A DNA stretch of 64,000 nucleotides from Planococcus citri (taxonomy: Eukaryota > Arthropoda > Insecta > Hemiptera > Pseudococcidae): positions 34,183,230-34,247,229 of the forward strand of contig NC_088677.1 in the NCBI RefSeq assembly GCF_950023065.1, in the 5' to 3' direction. How positions within the stretch are numbered: position 1 is the stretch's first letter; every line of letters starts with the position of its first letter. The notes below the pieces were generated by a model. It saw only the letters and a program-made list of their open reading frames with translations. It was not told where the DNA came from and did not search any database. Made by a program: the position numbers and the translations under genes. This document shows positions 1-12,739 of the stretch, piece by piece.

Positions 1-612
1 CTTTGTTTTTAACAAAAAGTTTCGCTTCTTGCTAAAACTTGCCAAAATGTATCACTTTTTGCAAATAATTTCCAAAAGTTCTGCTTTTTGCAAAAATAGC
101 CGAAGACTTGCACTTTGCTAATTTATTGTCAAAAATTCCCGCTTTTTAGCAAAATTGTTAGAGAGTTTCGTTTTTCTGCCAAAAATTGTTAAGAAGCCCT
201 GCCTTTTGCTAAAATTAATGGTTGAAGTCTCATTTTCTGCTAAAAATTACAAAAAGTGTCGTCTTTTTTTTGCCAAAAATTGTTAAAAAGCCCTTTTTTT
301 TTGCTGAAATTGTTAAAAATCTCGTTTTTTGTCAGAAATTATTGCAAAATTCTCAGTTTGTTCAAAATTGCCAATTTTGACAGAAGAATATGCGAAAAAA
401 TTATTGCTAAAAAATTCTGCTTTTTGCCAAAATTGTGCAAGTTTCTATTGTTAGATTTTAGTTGAAAATGAGTAGTTCTGGTTTTTACAGTGTTTTTTTT
501 TCTCCGCATTAAAATGCTTTGATCATGTTAAGTTCTTTTTTTTTTGTTACTTTTTCGAGCTTTTTTGGTTGCTGAAGGTACTTTTTTTTTGGAAAAAAAA
601 GTTACGAGCCCT
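1..612. repeat. Right part of a composite repeat with ~31-bp internal minisatellite
   Basis: From the window edge to about 470 the sequence is a degenerate tandem array whose unit reads roughly CGCTTTTTGCCAAAAATTGT followed by AAAAGTC. Successive pyrimidine-rich cores near 168, 201, 232, 262, 293 and 323 lie 30-33 bp apart. It is followed by a stretch rich in GTTACTTTTT and ends in GTTACGAGCCCT at 601-612. The same order of parts recurs at 21721-22754, where the left end is also present, so this copy is cut by the window start. It is probably non-autonomous, since no open frame of a transposase is visible. Confidence 0.7.
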
Positions 613-659
613 GAAATGTTACATGCAGTTTTTCTTACGTTTTGACAAATTTTATCGAA

Positions 660-935
660 ATTTCATTTATCTTGACATTTTGTTTATATTCTTGAGTACA
701 TAATTTTGGATTGTTTTTTTGGATAATATTCTGTAATTTTGATGCTTTTTTGAATACATTTACATCATTTCAACCCTTTTTCATGCATTTTTGTCATGAC
801 TTTTCATCACCTTTTGGTAATAAATAATCAGTGTTTTTAAAGCTGTTACTAGATTTTTAGAAGTTCTCAATTTTGTCAAATTTTACCAAAATTTTATCAT
901 GTTTTGATAGTATTCAGTGATTTTTAGTGCTAATT
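660..935. repeat. Diverged units of the ~105-bp repeat family
   Basis: The text here (…TTTTGATGCTTTTTTGA…, TTTACATCATTT, TTTTTCATGCATTTTTG, then CATCACCTTTTGG) matches in order the unit that is tandemly arrayed at 12740-13640. About two units are present and both are diverged. No coding potential is seen. Confidence 0.5.
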
Positions 936-1660
936 GAGAAAAAAAATCAAATGAGATTCAAGATCTTTTTAAAATGCTTTCAAAAGTAAAATTTATGAAA
1001 AGCTTAATTTTTAAAGACTGACTATGGGGTTTTGGTCATTTTTTATGAATCTGAAAAAAGTACAGCAAACACATCTCGGGAAGTTCAGCATCATCAAAAA
1101 CACATATTCGATTTTTTTTGTGCCTCTCAAAATAGATAATCCCAAACTAAAAATTCACCATCGGTCAACCATCACATAAAAAAACAGATGTCACTTTGAG
1201 TGGAATAAAATCCATCACAATCTAGGTAATTTACGATCATTAGCATCTCACTGCATAGTCCAATATTTGAACCAATAAACTCACCACGGTATGTTAACTG
1301 TACCAACGAATCACACTATACGATTTATTCTTCCGAACCTCTTGCATTTTGTATATACGTATAGGGTGGGCAGCAAACAATAGCTGACTAGGAGTATACG
1401 CGATGACCTAGCATGACCTTTGTTATATACCTATTTTTTGATTTATATGCCGACAGGAAAAAATACAGTTAATTTGTCCGAGTCTGATAAATTCAAGGCA
1501 ATCGTTGAACACAATTTATTTTCACCATTTCATCTCGACTATAGGCCTATAATTTTTCATGCACCTGTACGAGCTGACAAATGCGCTCGGTAAACAGTTT
1601 ACAATGTGGGAAATTTCATTGCACTTTGCAGCTCCGTTTGGCGGGTATTATAAGGGTAAT
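936..1660. other. Gene-free stretch, nothing recognised
   Basis: AT-rich unique-looking sequence without a usable open frame, hairpin or obvious repeat. Confidence 0.5.
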
Positions 1661-1677
1661 TACATGGCGTAAAACAT

Positions 1678-1771
1678 TATAAAACCATCCCACAACATAC
1701 TAAACCATTCCAATTAAAATCCTTTCACCTCTGCCATCAAAAACAGTCGCACTTCTCGTCGTTTAACAAGT
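1678..1771 (+). promoter_or_regulatory. Candidate TATA promoter with short noncoding first exon
   Basis: TATAAAA at 1678-1684 is followed by about 85 bp without an ATG. A consensus-like splice donor, AACAA|GTAAGTAA, has its GT at 1770-1771. A TATA box about 30 bp before a transcription start and a short noncoding exon ending in GTAAGT is a common insect 5' gene structure. If real, the transcript would start near 1708 and splice to an exon far to the right, possibly the glycosyltransferase exon at 44351. This rests only on two short motifs in AT-rich DNA, so chance is a serious alternative. Confidence 0.22.
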
Positions 1772-3772
1772 AAGTAAAGCATCAAGAAAATACACAGAAA
1801 ACCGCTCTCAAATAACATATACTAACAATAGGCGGCGCGGCGCCGCTTTTTGAGAATATATGTCACTCGAGCACAATGCCAAATATTCGACCAGACAAAT
1901 TATTCGCATTTTTTACGAGCCAAGGTTAATTACACTCAGACGATGATCTCTTTAATGATACCAGATTATATATTATCGATTTTCCAATAAATCTTTATCA
2001 AAACTGGCGGTCGCGGTAGCTCGATTCCAATCTACTCGTGAGTGCTGTCTTTTTTTGGATCTAGAGTACTTTATTATGGCAGCTCGATAAATTCACTAGG
2101 GCTAAATTCGTCGCGTTGTATGTATTGTAATTTATCAGCTGTCAGAATTTTTATACATCATAATTCGAACACATAACACATAATGCATTCAGTTGGCATC
2201 GTAGAAGGCGATGAAATAAATTTCATATCGATTATACAATTTCCATCACTGCTAAAATAATTTTAAAATGCCAGTGGAAAAGAAATGATGTCAAAACTGT
2301 TTACTTATACGAGATTTTTTTTCAATTTTGGAAAAAAATCGATGAGCTGTGTTAGAAGGAAAAAGAGAGGGCGAGGTTGACGAGCATTTTTGATTTGCCT
2401 AAGACATAGTCATCTGAACGAAGTACTTTGATTGGTGAAATTTAGCCGAAGATTATTAAATTCGAAATAACACTCACTAACAATAGTATTCGGTTCTTGA
2501 AAGTGTAAGATTTTTGGCGCACCTATTCGTGGAAATCTTTTTTTGGCAATACCCCTCGGAAAACAAGGTGAAAAATCAACGTTTTCAAAAACCTATTTCT
2601 CTTCGCGTGAGCTTTTTATTTAGATGTTGGAAACGATAGAAGAGATTGGTAGGCTCTAATGTTTCTTTTACCGTCGTTCTTTTTCTGCCATGCTACTGCA
2701 GTATTAGGTAATCTCGTAGACCTATAAGAAAATGTTATGTTTTTTTTACCTCTTGAGACTCGATTTGTGTAAACTGATCATGTACGCGAGTACTCGAATT
2801 CAATCAGAATGCGATTTGAAGCACGCATTATTTGCTCGATTGAAGAAATATTTAATCGATATTTTCGAAAGTTTTCTGCACTTATTCTCTTTACAACTTT
2901 GCCAACGTATTTTAATTCACGTTGCTGAAAAAGTTATACTGATTGGGGCGATGATCTTTCCAATTTTCGACATAATTATTTGGTAGTTTGATGCAATGTA
3001 TGAACTTAGTTTACAGTTTGCTCTAATACGAGTACTACGAATGAAATTTTTATACCGTAAGTAAATATGGTTTAGCCACTTTGCGCTTGTGTAAATTTTA
3101 AGCTGTAAACTTGAAAAGAGGTACGCGATTAGCTTCAGTCCAATTTGTGTACTTAATGTTTTTGCTTTGTGGTTGTTTTCGTTTTGATTGAAATGAAAAT
3201 AACTCTTTGTTTACGTTTCTTAACGCTTTTAAAAAGTTAATCGCGTCGAATGGCTGGTTTATGAAAGCTCTAATTGGCTCGAACGCATGCTACAACGATT
3301 CGTTTGAAATACTCTAATTGAAGAGGATTTTGAGGGGGTTTCTCTCTTCCATGTCTTGCTGCTGGTATAGTTGTAGCAAATTTTTTGCTGATTACGCATG
3401 GTTTTAATTATGTTTTACTTTATGGTACTTCTCACAGTAGTGCCGCCTCGTCCTCCTCTTTGAAGCTGTGGCCTGTGTACAGAGACAGACAGAATTGTCC
3501 AGAGACTTTTTGAAGAACCTCTGAACCAAATTTTGTATCAATTTTGATGATGAACCCTGCAGAGGTAGAAAAATTCATAATTTATCAGATTTCTTTCTTT
3601 TTTTTTGTAGGGCTTTTGATTTCTCAAAAACCGAATTTGCGATGCAAAAATTGTCAAATAGAATATAAAATCGATTCAGGTTGAACTTGTCTATCTCTGC
3701 TCAAAATTTTGTATTTTCAGTTGCCACTCGCTTGTTCCGATCTGTAAATTTTAATTTTTTTGAAGAAATGTT
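1772..3772. other. Gene-free stretch; small GC palindrome at 1837-1846
   Basis: No convincing exon. The only local structure is the perfect palindrome GCGGCGCCGC at 1837-1846 in otherwise AT-rich DNA. Short open frames here (up to about 84 codons) show no protein-like features. Confidence 0.5.
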
Positions 3773-3775
3773 ATT

Positions 3776-5575
3776 AAGGTAAAGTACCAGTTGCGGATCC
3801 CATACCCAGTTATGGATCTTCATTTTGTGGCGTTCCAAATTGTGAAAAATGAAAATATGAAGTGATATCTTTTTCTGTGACATCCGTACAGCACAAAAAC
3901 AACAAGTTCAACAAAAAAAAGTTTTTTGGGTGCGGAAAAAATAATAACACTAGGCAACGGCATATTTGTTTTCGGGTTGAAAATGGGCTTAATCGATACT
4001 TTGGACCCTAAAACAAAAAACAGAGTGAGGTTTTTCAATTTGAGTTGTTTTTGTAGTCAGGAGAGATGATCAAAGTTGCAAAAATGGCCGTTTTTGCCTT
4101 ATTTCACGAGTTTGTGGCGACATCAGTATCATGTTTCAAAAAAAACCAAGGTCATATTCGGATTCTACGCACTTTTTTAAGTAAACATCTTTACCGGATT
4201 TTTGATTTTCGAACATTCAAGCGTATACGGAAGATTTTTGTTTGAAACATATTTTAAAACTCGGAGCGCGAAACGCTGGCGTTACTCCACGACGTACTCG
4301 TGGCGCGGAACCGTGTTCGCGCGGGCGAGGCTCTCGTGCAGTAAAAATCTCGTGTTTTAAATGAAAATCTTCCGTGTGCGCTTGAATGTTCGAAAATCAA
4401 AAATCCGGTAAAGATGTTTACTTAAAAAAGTGCGTAGAATCCGAATATGACCTTGTTTTTTTTTGAAACATAATACTGATGTCACCACAAACTCGTGAAA
4501 TAAGGCAAAAACGGCCATTTTTGCAACTTTGATCATCTCTCCTGACCACAAAAACAACTCAAATTGAAAAATCCCACTCTGTTTTTTGTTTTAGGGTCTA
4601 AACTATCGATTAAGCCCATTTTCAACCCGAAAACAAAAAAAAGGTCAAAAATTGTTGCCTAGTGTAATTGATAATGGTGTGAAAAATTTTGGGTAAAAAT
4701 TTTGATGTGTAATTTCAAAAATTCAAAAAAAATATAAAATGTGCTATTTTTTTCTGAAAAAGTGATTAAGTGAGCAGTGCCTTCTTTGAAAATTTCAATG
4801 TTTCATGAGTGGAGAATGTGAGTGAGCAATTTGATAGGCATTTGTTCCAACACGATCAAATTTATGAATAATTCGCCAAATTTATGTCAATGCATATCAA
4901 ACCCAGGCTATAAACTTATCGTTTGATGATGTGCAATGATAATCATTCGCAATTGATTGGAATTTCGTGAATTTATTTTTGATCTGCAAGCGGGCCTAAA
5001 ATTTTTGATCCGCAACCAAGCCCCTAAAATTTTCGATCCGCAAGTGGTACTCATTTTTTTCATTGAATTTTTAGCTACTCTCTCAAATTCCAAATAAAAT
5101 GCAATATGTAAGAATATAAAAATCGGTGAAGCTAAACGTAAGTTTGGAAAAATATAACCTTTAGTTTGAAAAATTTCAAAAAAATTGCTATTAAAATGCA
5201 TCCTTGATTTATAAGGGCCCGCTTGTGGATCGGAAATTTTTGATCCACAATTGGTACTTTTTGGGTCTTAGATTTTTTCCCTGTAACTTTTTATCCGTGA
5301 AACATTGACATTTTCCCCAGTGATAGGTTGTTATGGAGGGCTACCTTCTTTCGATATATGAGTACAATTTTACAATATGGCTGAAATAACCGCAACTGAG
5401 CCAGAGGGTTGCGAAAACAGCCCCCCAGACTTCAGTTTCGAACAAAAATTTTTTTCCAATATTTTGTGGAGGAAGGTTTCCTTTACAAGCACATGATAAA
5501 ATTTGAAAAATGTGGAAATTTACGCCCTACAGAATTTTTTAAAAAAGGTGATCCAAAACTGGTACTTTACCTTAT
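3776..5575. mobile_element. Composite repeat block bounded by inverted ~25-bp ends
   Basis: The left boundary AAGGTAAAGTACCAGTTGCG (3776-3795, followed by GATCC) is matched on the opposite strand by the segment at 5550-5575, which ends GGTACTTTACCTT. Related copies of GATCCRCAANTGGTACT lie inside at about 5036-5052 and 5244-5262, and the same words occur tandemly from 4980. A long inverted repeat (3948-4664) sits in the left half. This looks like a non-autonomous foldback-type DNA element, but the internal copies make the exact ends uncertain and no transposase is seen. Confidence 0.5.
3948..4664. repeat. Near-perfect long inverted repeat, ~290-bp arms
   Basis: The left arm (3948-4239) and right arm (4363-4664) are reverse complements with only scattered differences. 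In the ~80 bp around 4051-4135 versus 4470-4545 only a couple of mismatches are visible. The arms start and end with CACTAGGCAAC / GTTGCCTAGTG. The ~120-bp spacer (4240-4362) is strikingly GC-rich for this window and holds its own small inverted repeat, CCACGA…TCGTGG. The open frames in both arms are mirror images of one another and not genes. Confidence 0.9.
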
Positions 5576-6300
5576 ATGTACATATTATCTTAGTGATCAA
5601 TTTCTTCAATTTCTGGGAAATGTTGAGAACCACTGGAGGCTTTGGAAGGGCCAAAACAAAAAAAAGAGTCAATATTTGTATTCGGTGCTCTCGAAAACTC
5701 ATGAAACGATATGCCCCACGATATTTGACGTTTTTTTTTCATTTTGACCACAATTTGTTTTGCAGATCCCATCACAATACAGATCGGTGCGAAAATTGAG
5801 TTTTCTAAAAAAAAGTTCAACTTTGAATATTGGAAATTTTTGGTGGATATTTTTGAATGCGTTCTCCAAGTACCTATGAACAGACTGCAAACGTTCCCGA
5901 ACAATTTGACTCCAAAGTTAAGCTTATGACGAGAAATTTCAACTGCTGAAAAAAGAAGCAAAGCAAACACTACCTTATTTTTCCGAAGGGGTTAGAGGGG
6001 AGGGAAGGATCAATGCCAATAATTTTTTTTCTTGCCTAATGCGAGGTTGAGTAAAATCGAAGGACCTAAATCCAAAATCAGGCGCATTGGACATGGAGTA
6101 ATCCGATGTATTTTTTTTTGTGCCCTTTGCAGAAAATGTTAGGTGCAATATTCACTTATAAGAAAAATTACAAAATTTTACTTACTTACGTGAAATTTTG
6201 CCTTAAATGTAAACTGAAAAACGACGGGGGGATTTAGAAAATTTAATTCGATTAAACATTTTCATTTCTCTATTCAATTTAAAATCAGACTTTCGGTGAA
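5576..6300. other. Gene-free stretch
   Basis: Several overlapping open frames of 60-126 codons lie on both strands, which is what low-stop-density AT-rich repeat DNA produces. None shows a recognisable domain. Segments around 5760-5790 still resemble the neighbouring repeat block (GCAGATCCCATC). Confidence 0.4.
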
Positions 6301-6321
6301 AATTGTAATATAAGTTTGAAA

Positions 6322-6531
6322 ATGTCAACTCCAGAAAACGGATTCTACAACTTCAAAAACCTATTGTTCGTTTGGAAAATTCATCATTTTGGTAACATGA
6401 ACTTCCCTCCCTTCCTATTTGAGATCAGTTTTGAGCCTAGAATGAAATTCAACATTGAAAAGAGAATCAGCTATCTCGAAAATATCGCCGAAGGAACCAG
6501 TTTCCTAGAATTGTATCGAAAAATTCGATGA
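6322..6531 (+). CDS. Unrecognised small open frame, possible exon or gene relic
   Basis: An ATG-initiated frame of 69 codons with somewhat more protein-like composition than the surrounding noise (mixed polar, acidic and aromatic residues). The segment LLFVWKIHHFG at about residues 12-22 loosely recalls the F-x-W-x-I-x-x-F opening of MATH domains, but the rest cannot be matched to that fold. It ends in TGA, overlapping the ATG of another 136-codon frame at 6528-6938. No clear splice sites or promoter are visible. It may be a chance frame, so the product is left unnamed. Confidence 0.15.
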   Translation: MSTPENGFYNFKNLLFVWKIHHFGNMNFPPFLFEISFEPRMKFNIEKRISYLENIAEGTSFLELYRKIR

Positions 6532-6938
6532 ATATCATGCTCTACGGAGAGCTTGTTCCACTTAATGCTATTTATTATTCATTTTTAATAGCTTTATACC
6601 TCATTGGATTTTCTCGCGTAGTTCTCAAAATTTTCATAAATGATTTTCTTAATCGGTTTGACGACCAAGGTGTACAAAAGAAACTATACGTCCAAAATGC
6701 GTACATATTTGTACGATACGAGCATGTGTTCCTCGAACACAAGATTCATTTTTTATCCAAAGATCAAGAGGTAATTAGAAAGTTGATTTATATTCTTCGG
6801 TTGCTAACGTTTCTTATTGAATCTTTCTTACTTGGCGGAAGGTTATTGAGGTTAATGATGAAATTAAAAGGTCACGAACAATTTGCATTTTCAAATACTA
6901 ATACACAACATACCTACTATTTATACCAATATGAGTAG

Positions 6939-9900
6939 GTCCGAAAACTTGATACAGGGACTTTTCCAGCGACCATTTTTCGCGGTCATAAATCACCATG
7001 AGGAAAATTTGTTGTATGAAAATTCGAAACGATCATCGAGCACGTTATGTGTATGTACATTGTAAGGATACGTTATGTAATTTAACGCGGAGTAAATTAC
7101 CCTACTCGTACGATATAAATTTTGTTTTGTTTAAAAAAGTGTCATTTGCGTCGTCGGAATCAATTAACGTATTTAACACGATAAGAATACGTTTTTATGA
7201 AGGTTGTTAATTTGATTTGTAATAATTAAACGCGCGGTGGCGGTTGTCATTATTTAAATCAGTTTCGTATAGTCGTCGTTATATTGTTGACTAATTTGAA
7301 TGAGATGGTAAAACGACGACCAGGCTTTTCGTAGTGTGATTTTAATTGCATTTTGTATACCGACGATGAAACCGATGCCATCCTTCGTCGACTCGGCGCA
7401 AAGCTCAGCGTTATGGGTTTTTAATTTGATGTTAAAAACTCAAACACATTATGAACAAAACGCGTACACCTAAGTTAATAATGAAAATGTGGAATCGTAC
7501 TCTAATTAATTCGTTATCATCGAATGATTAAGATCCTCGCAGTGAAATAAAATTATAGAGATGAATTTTTTTCTAGCTCGGTGGTTGAATTTTTTTGGTA
7601 AATATTTTTAAAAGAAAAACTCGAGGGAAAAAATTGAAAAGAATCAACGGTGGAAAAAATATTACGATATTATTTTCCTTTTGTATTGACAAAACTTTAA
7701 GCAGGTACCTACCTACTTATTATATTCAAAATAAACATAAACAAACGAGTAAGAAAGAAATAATAAATGTAAAGTATTAAAAAATAAATACCTGCCGAAG
7801 TAAAAAATGCTGTTGACCTAAGGTAGGAAGTATTTTGCGCGTGGGAAACGAACGACGACACAAATGGTTTAAAAATGTTGCTTGTTCTTGTTTTTTTTTC
7901 TAGAGTATCTGCGGACTACTTTTTTTTAGTGTGGCATTTTGGCGAAGAAAAAAATGAAAAATTTTTGGTTCGTTTGTATTATTATTGATGAAGGAAAAAC
8001 AAACGAAAATCACCTTCCTGTATTTGCCCTATGAAGATATTGTCGAGTTGATTTCTTCGTTGTGGTATAGGTGTCAAAAGTATTACTTAGATCGATGTCA
8101 GTCTTATTAATAGCAAATTTCTCGCATTTTAGACAGATTTTTTTCTGCATTCTTCGCGTGTAGATATGAATAATCTCGATGATCCGTGACATATCCGAAA
8201 CCCTAAAACATTAAGAAGTAAACCACAAAACAATCGTCATTATTGGCATCTATAAGTATGGTTATTTTTTTTCGTCTCGTGGATGGTGCTGTAGATGGCA
8301 GCCTACTGAACTTTCGAATAGTGAAATATTCTCGACGACAAAATATAGCCTACGATATTTTCTTCTACGTGTTGTGGAAATTTTATGAAGATGGCCGAGT
8401 TTTTAACCGGCTACGATTCGGCACTTGGATTCATTCAATCTACGTAAGTTCTCGGTTTATACGGTTAAGAAGGAAGTTTAAATTGATTTTTTAACTGTGT
8501 AGAGTTGAAATTGGAGAATATTGTGACAAATGTATCTCTCTAACAGTATTGTCAGCGAATCGAAATTATTTCTGGAAAAATTACTCTATGGTTTTGAAAG
8601 TTATGTAACGTGCTTTTGGTATCTCCATTTCCCTGCTTCTTCTACCCATCACGAAGACATATCAGGTGATTTAGAATTAAGAGGAAAAGAACGGACTTTT
8701 ACTCATAAACAATTTGGAAAATCGTTTGTGCGAAGAGTTATCGAGGTAATAGATTTACCATCAATTGTCTTTACAGTACGTAGGTATTTGAGTTATATTG
8801 CTGAAGTAAGTTTTCATTTTCAAGTTATCGAAAGAAAGTGAACGGATACGTTGCCAAAATTTATCGTTGAAAATTGCTCGTACTATACGAGTACGTACGT
8901 TGGTAGAGTTGGTTATTCGTATGTATACGAGGCGATGAATTATCGAAAAATACTCGCTGAATATCGAATAAATGATGTAAAGTTGCGTAAATGACGCTTT
9001 TTTTGCTGGTTTCTCGAGTATTGAGTTGAAAAGTTTTCTACATCGATGCGACACGACGACGGTATAAAGTTGTTATACTAATATTGAAATAACCTCTGTC
9101 GATGGTTAATGTAAAACCAAACTTGGGAAATTCGAATTGATTGCATATGCAATCTGTATAATCTTTCAAATTGTGATTTACGATTTTTTAAAAAACATTT
9201 TTCCAAGAATATACATATACTTATTCGTTGAATGGAATCTGTGCATTTTGAGGAGACAGAATCGAGTTCAATTTGGTTATCGAAAAGTTCTACGACGATG
9301 GAAATTGAAAAAGTTGAATTGAAATGAATTTCGGAGACGAGATTTGTTTAAAAATTGCAAGTTGTCTTGATCTTGTAGAGAAATCTGATACATTACGTAA
9401 ATTTTGGAGTGGATTGGAGTTCTTGGTTGTGAATTTTTTAAACGAATTTTTGGAGTAAGAATGGCGGGTTTGTGTTGAAAATACAAATAGGACATTTCGA
9501 AATTTAAAATACAATAGGTACCCTGGTACCTATTATCAAAGTTATTTAATTTTTTTTTTGATAGGTACACCTGCTATTGAAACGTGAAATTTTTTTTTAA
9601 ATTTTCGAATAAGCAAATTTAATACAACCAAAATAAATGCAAGTTGTTTTTTTCGGACTAATGCCCTCTTTTTTATTGATCACGATCGAAATTCGATTTT
9701 TCGGAGTTGTTAAATTGAATTTTTATCAATTTTTTGTATTTTTAGACTCAGGCAGGGGCTTGTCTCAGATGATGAATAGGACGAACAATTTTTGCATTTT
9801 TCCACCGAAATTTTAAATAAGTTGAAGTTTTGATGGTGGACAGATAAGCTCCAGTGAACGTTCCAAAAATTGATAAAAATTTTGAAACATATGTAATTTT

Positions 9901-12735
9901 TAGTACTTTTTGTTTCTTTTTTAAGTATGATGGGTTCAGGTCAAAAATAATTGAAAAAAAAACACCCTTTAGCCCTCAGAAAAGTGACGAATTGTCCGAA
10001 CTATTCCAAAAAATTGCACTTCTGAAAAATTGAGTGTATTTGGGTGAATCATTTTACTTACATATTTTTTTGAAACGACTTTAATTTTTTAGTTTTTCGA
10101 CCGTTTTTACTTTCTCGAGAGCCAGAAGGTGTTTTTATGACTCTCGGTTAAAATAGAAACACGTGAAAAAAATTTCAAAAGTTGAGCAATAAAATTTCCA
10201 ATTTCAAGTGATCGAAAACTTGGTTAAATTATCTTCGCGTGAAACCATTTTTCAACTCGTAAAATTGAGAAAAACTCCTCAAAAATTGCACGCTTAATTA
10301 AAAAATACGGTCGCATCGTGATGAAGTTCACTCTGGTAGGTAATTCGATAGAGTTATAAAAGTCGTTAGTAATTGACAATAAAAAGGTTGAGGTGATAGG
10401 TAGCGAAAATTACCGCAAATAACCCCATTAACTAACTGTAGCGTTTTAATGAAGTAGGTACTTTTTCAACGAGTATATGGTTGTTGAAATATTACCGACG
10501 ATTAAATCCATAATAATTACTCGGTATTAGAATTAGTTAACCGTATAAATTACTTATTACGTGAAACTTATAACGTAATGTTTAAAAAATACTACAACTT
10601 ATTCTTTTTTTTTTAGTTCATCGTTCGTCTAGGTAGCTCTTTTTTTGCTTCAATTGGTAACATGTGCGAAAGTTTATGTTTTTATTTTGCAACTTGTAAA
10701 TGAAAAAAAGTTTTGAGACAGATGGTATTGTAGTGTGACCGATAACCTTGTATACTATTTTTCTCTCGGTAGTGATTGTTTCCTCGTGAGTACAGCGCAC
10801 CTGCTAAGAAATAAATAGGTATACGCGTCGGTCGCGGATTTGGAAATAAATATTAAATGATTTGAAAATTTACATCACGCGGAACGACAACGAAATACCT
10901 AATTCAATTTACAGGTAGATAGATATACTGTTCTTGATGATGGATTAGCATATTTTTATACTCGTATCGGTATTATTGATAGTGATTCAGCTAGCGACGA
11001 ATATATACAAATGAGGTATCGCATACCTACCTAGTTGAGATGAGAAAATAATGATCGAAATTAACGACGAAAAGGAAAAAAAATCCGATCATATTTTATA
11101 GCTACTTCGGTCCAAGAAGTGAAAAAAAATCGAAAATTTCCACCGCTTGTCAAAGTATACTCGTAGATTGTAAAATTAACCACGAAATGGAGCGGAAACA
11201 GTACTTAATACCTACTTAAGATGAAATTTTTAGGTAGGTATATACGTTAATAGCCTGTACGATGTCCCATGTCAGGATGTCACCATGGAATATAAGAATA
11301 TTTCCATTTCCCCTGCGCAAATGATATATCGCAGATGATGTTTTAAGGTTGTATTTCAACTTCTCCAGGTAGAAAAGAAGAAATAATTACAATCGTAAAT
11401 TATAAAAGTTTGAGCGTGAAAGTAAAACAAACCCGAGGCTATCTTCTTTTAATTTTTATTAGCGATTTGATTGACCGGTATAGTTCGCCATTTTTCATTT
11501 CGAATTTAAATCAGATAAAGATTTCAAAGTTGAATGTTCTTTTCGGTCTATTTTTCATTAGATTCGCTTTAATTGTAAACGTTCGAGTCGATATGGACGA
11601 ATTTTCCAACGAGCAAATGTCACATGGGGCGCAAATTTGTTGGTCGTCGTTTCGCTGTATGTGCGATATGTTCGGTGTCCCATATTTTCCGCTTCAATGG
11701 TATCGTGAAAATAGAAAAAAAAACGTATTATAGGTCTGAAAACTTTGACATTATGTACGTTGATAAATTTAAAAAGAAAATTTCGTCGAGCAGTTGGAAA
11801 ATAATAATTTAAAAGTGTTTCTTTTCGTTAAGGTTTTTTTTTTAAAACACGTTTTTATGCATAATGAGAAAGGTTTTGGTGACCCAACGAGATGGTTTTG
11901 AATTTTGATCCTCTCCCCGCTCTTTTGTTTTTGTATATGTCTTTTCATCGAGTCAGCAAGCGGAATTGAAACAAGAAACGAATAAATGCTGGAATTTCTT
12001 ATCTTTGAAAACCATTATAATTTTGCTTTAATAAAGAAACGTCAATTACGTATACCACAGTATGTAGGTACGTACTATTCGCATCCTAGAAATATATAGT
12101 ACCTACCTCTATGTTGAACGCAGTTATTTTATTCGAGTCCGGCGAGGTATTAAAAGATGCAACTTTTCGCTGTATTTTCATTTTCATAACGTTTTACATT
12201 AAAACTGTCGAGTTCAGCTATATGCATTCAGAATTTATCATCATTTTTGCTTTCACTAACAAAAGCAGTAGCAGAGTTTTTCTACAGGAAATGTTGTTTC
12301 GTTGTAATTAATTGAGGCAGTTGTCTTATCGTCTGTGTTGAACGTGTGAGGTGGCTTTCTTTTTTTGTATTTTTTTACCTTGTGTGTGTTAGCCGTCTGA
12401 TGTTGGTATTTTTATGCCGTAATAGTAATTAAATTTCGAAAATGAATTTTTTGGGCTCCTCAACGAGGGATGTTTTTCTTGTTTTTTGTTTCTTTCGTGT
12501 ATTTTGGAGCGAGCTTTTATGGGTCAATTTTGTATTATGCGATTTTATGATTTTCTCAACACCCCCCCCCCCACAATTCCATTTCATTGAATATGATCTC
12601 TTGAAATATGATTTTTATAAATTCATGTTGGACGGAAAGGGAACCAACAAGGTCATTTTGAACGCAAACATACAGTTTTTAAATCTTCAAAAATTCATCA
12701 AAAATTGAAAAATCAATGTTAGATCCGCAGTTTTG
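6939..12735. other. Gene-free stretch, mostly unique AT-rich DNA
   Basis: No convincing exon on either strand. Short open frames are scattered and unrelated to known families. A perfect 10-bp-arm inverted repeat (AATAGGTACC, 2-nt gap) lies at 9513-9534, and an 11-C run lies at 12562-12572. TACTCGTA and TACC-type words recur. Confidence 0.5.
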
Positions 12736-12739
12736 GCTG

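Noticed and set aside
4357..4557. Open frame in the right arm of the long inverted repeat as a gene
   Set aside because: The mirrored arm gives the same translation with disruptions. It is a by-product of repeat DNA.
5590..5970. 126-codon open frame on the - strand
   Set aside because: It overlaps open frames on the other strand, lies beside and partly within repeat DNA, and resembles no family.
6528..6938. 136-codon open frame on the + strand as a separate gene
   Set aside because: Hydrophobic and low-information composition, no recognised domain, no splice or promoter context. Kept only as a finding together with the preceding frame.
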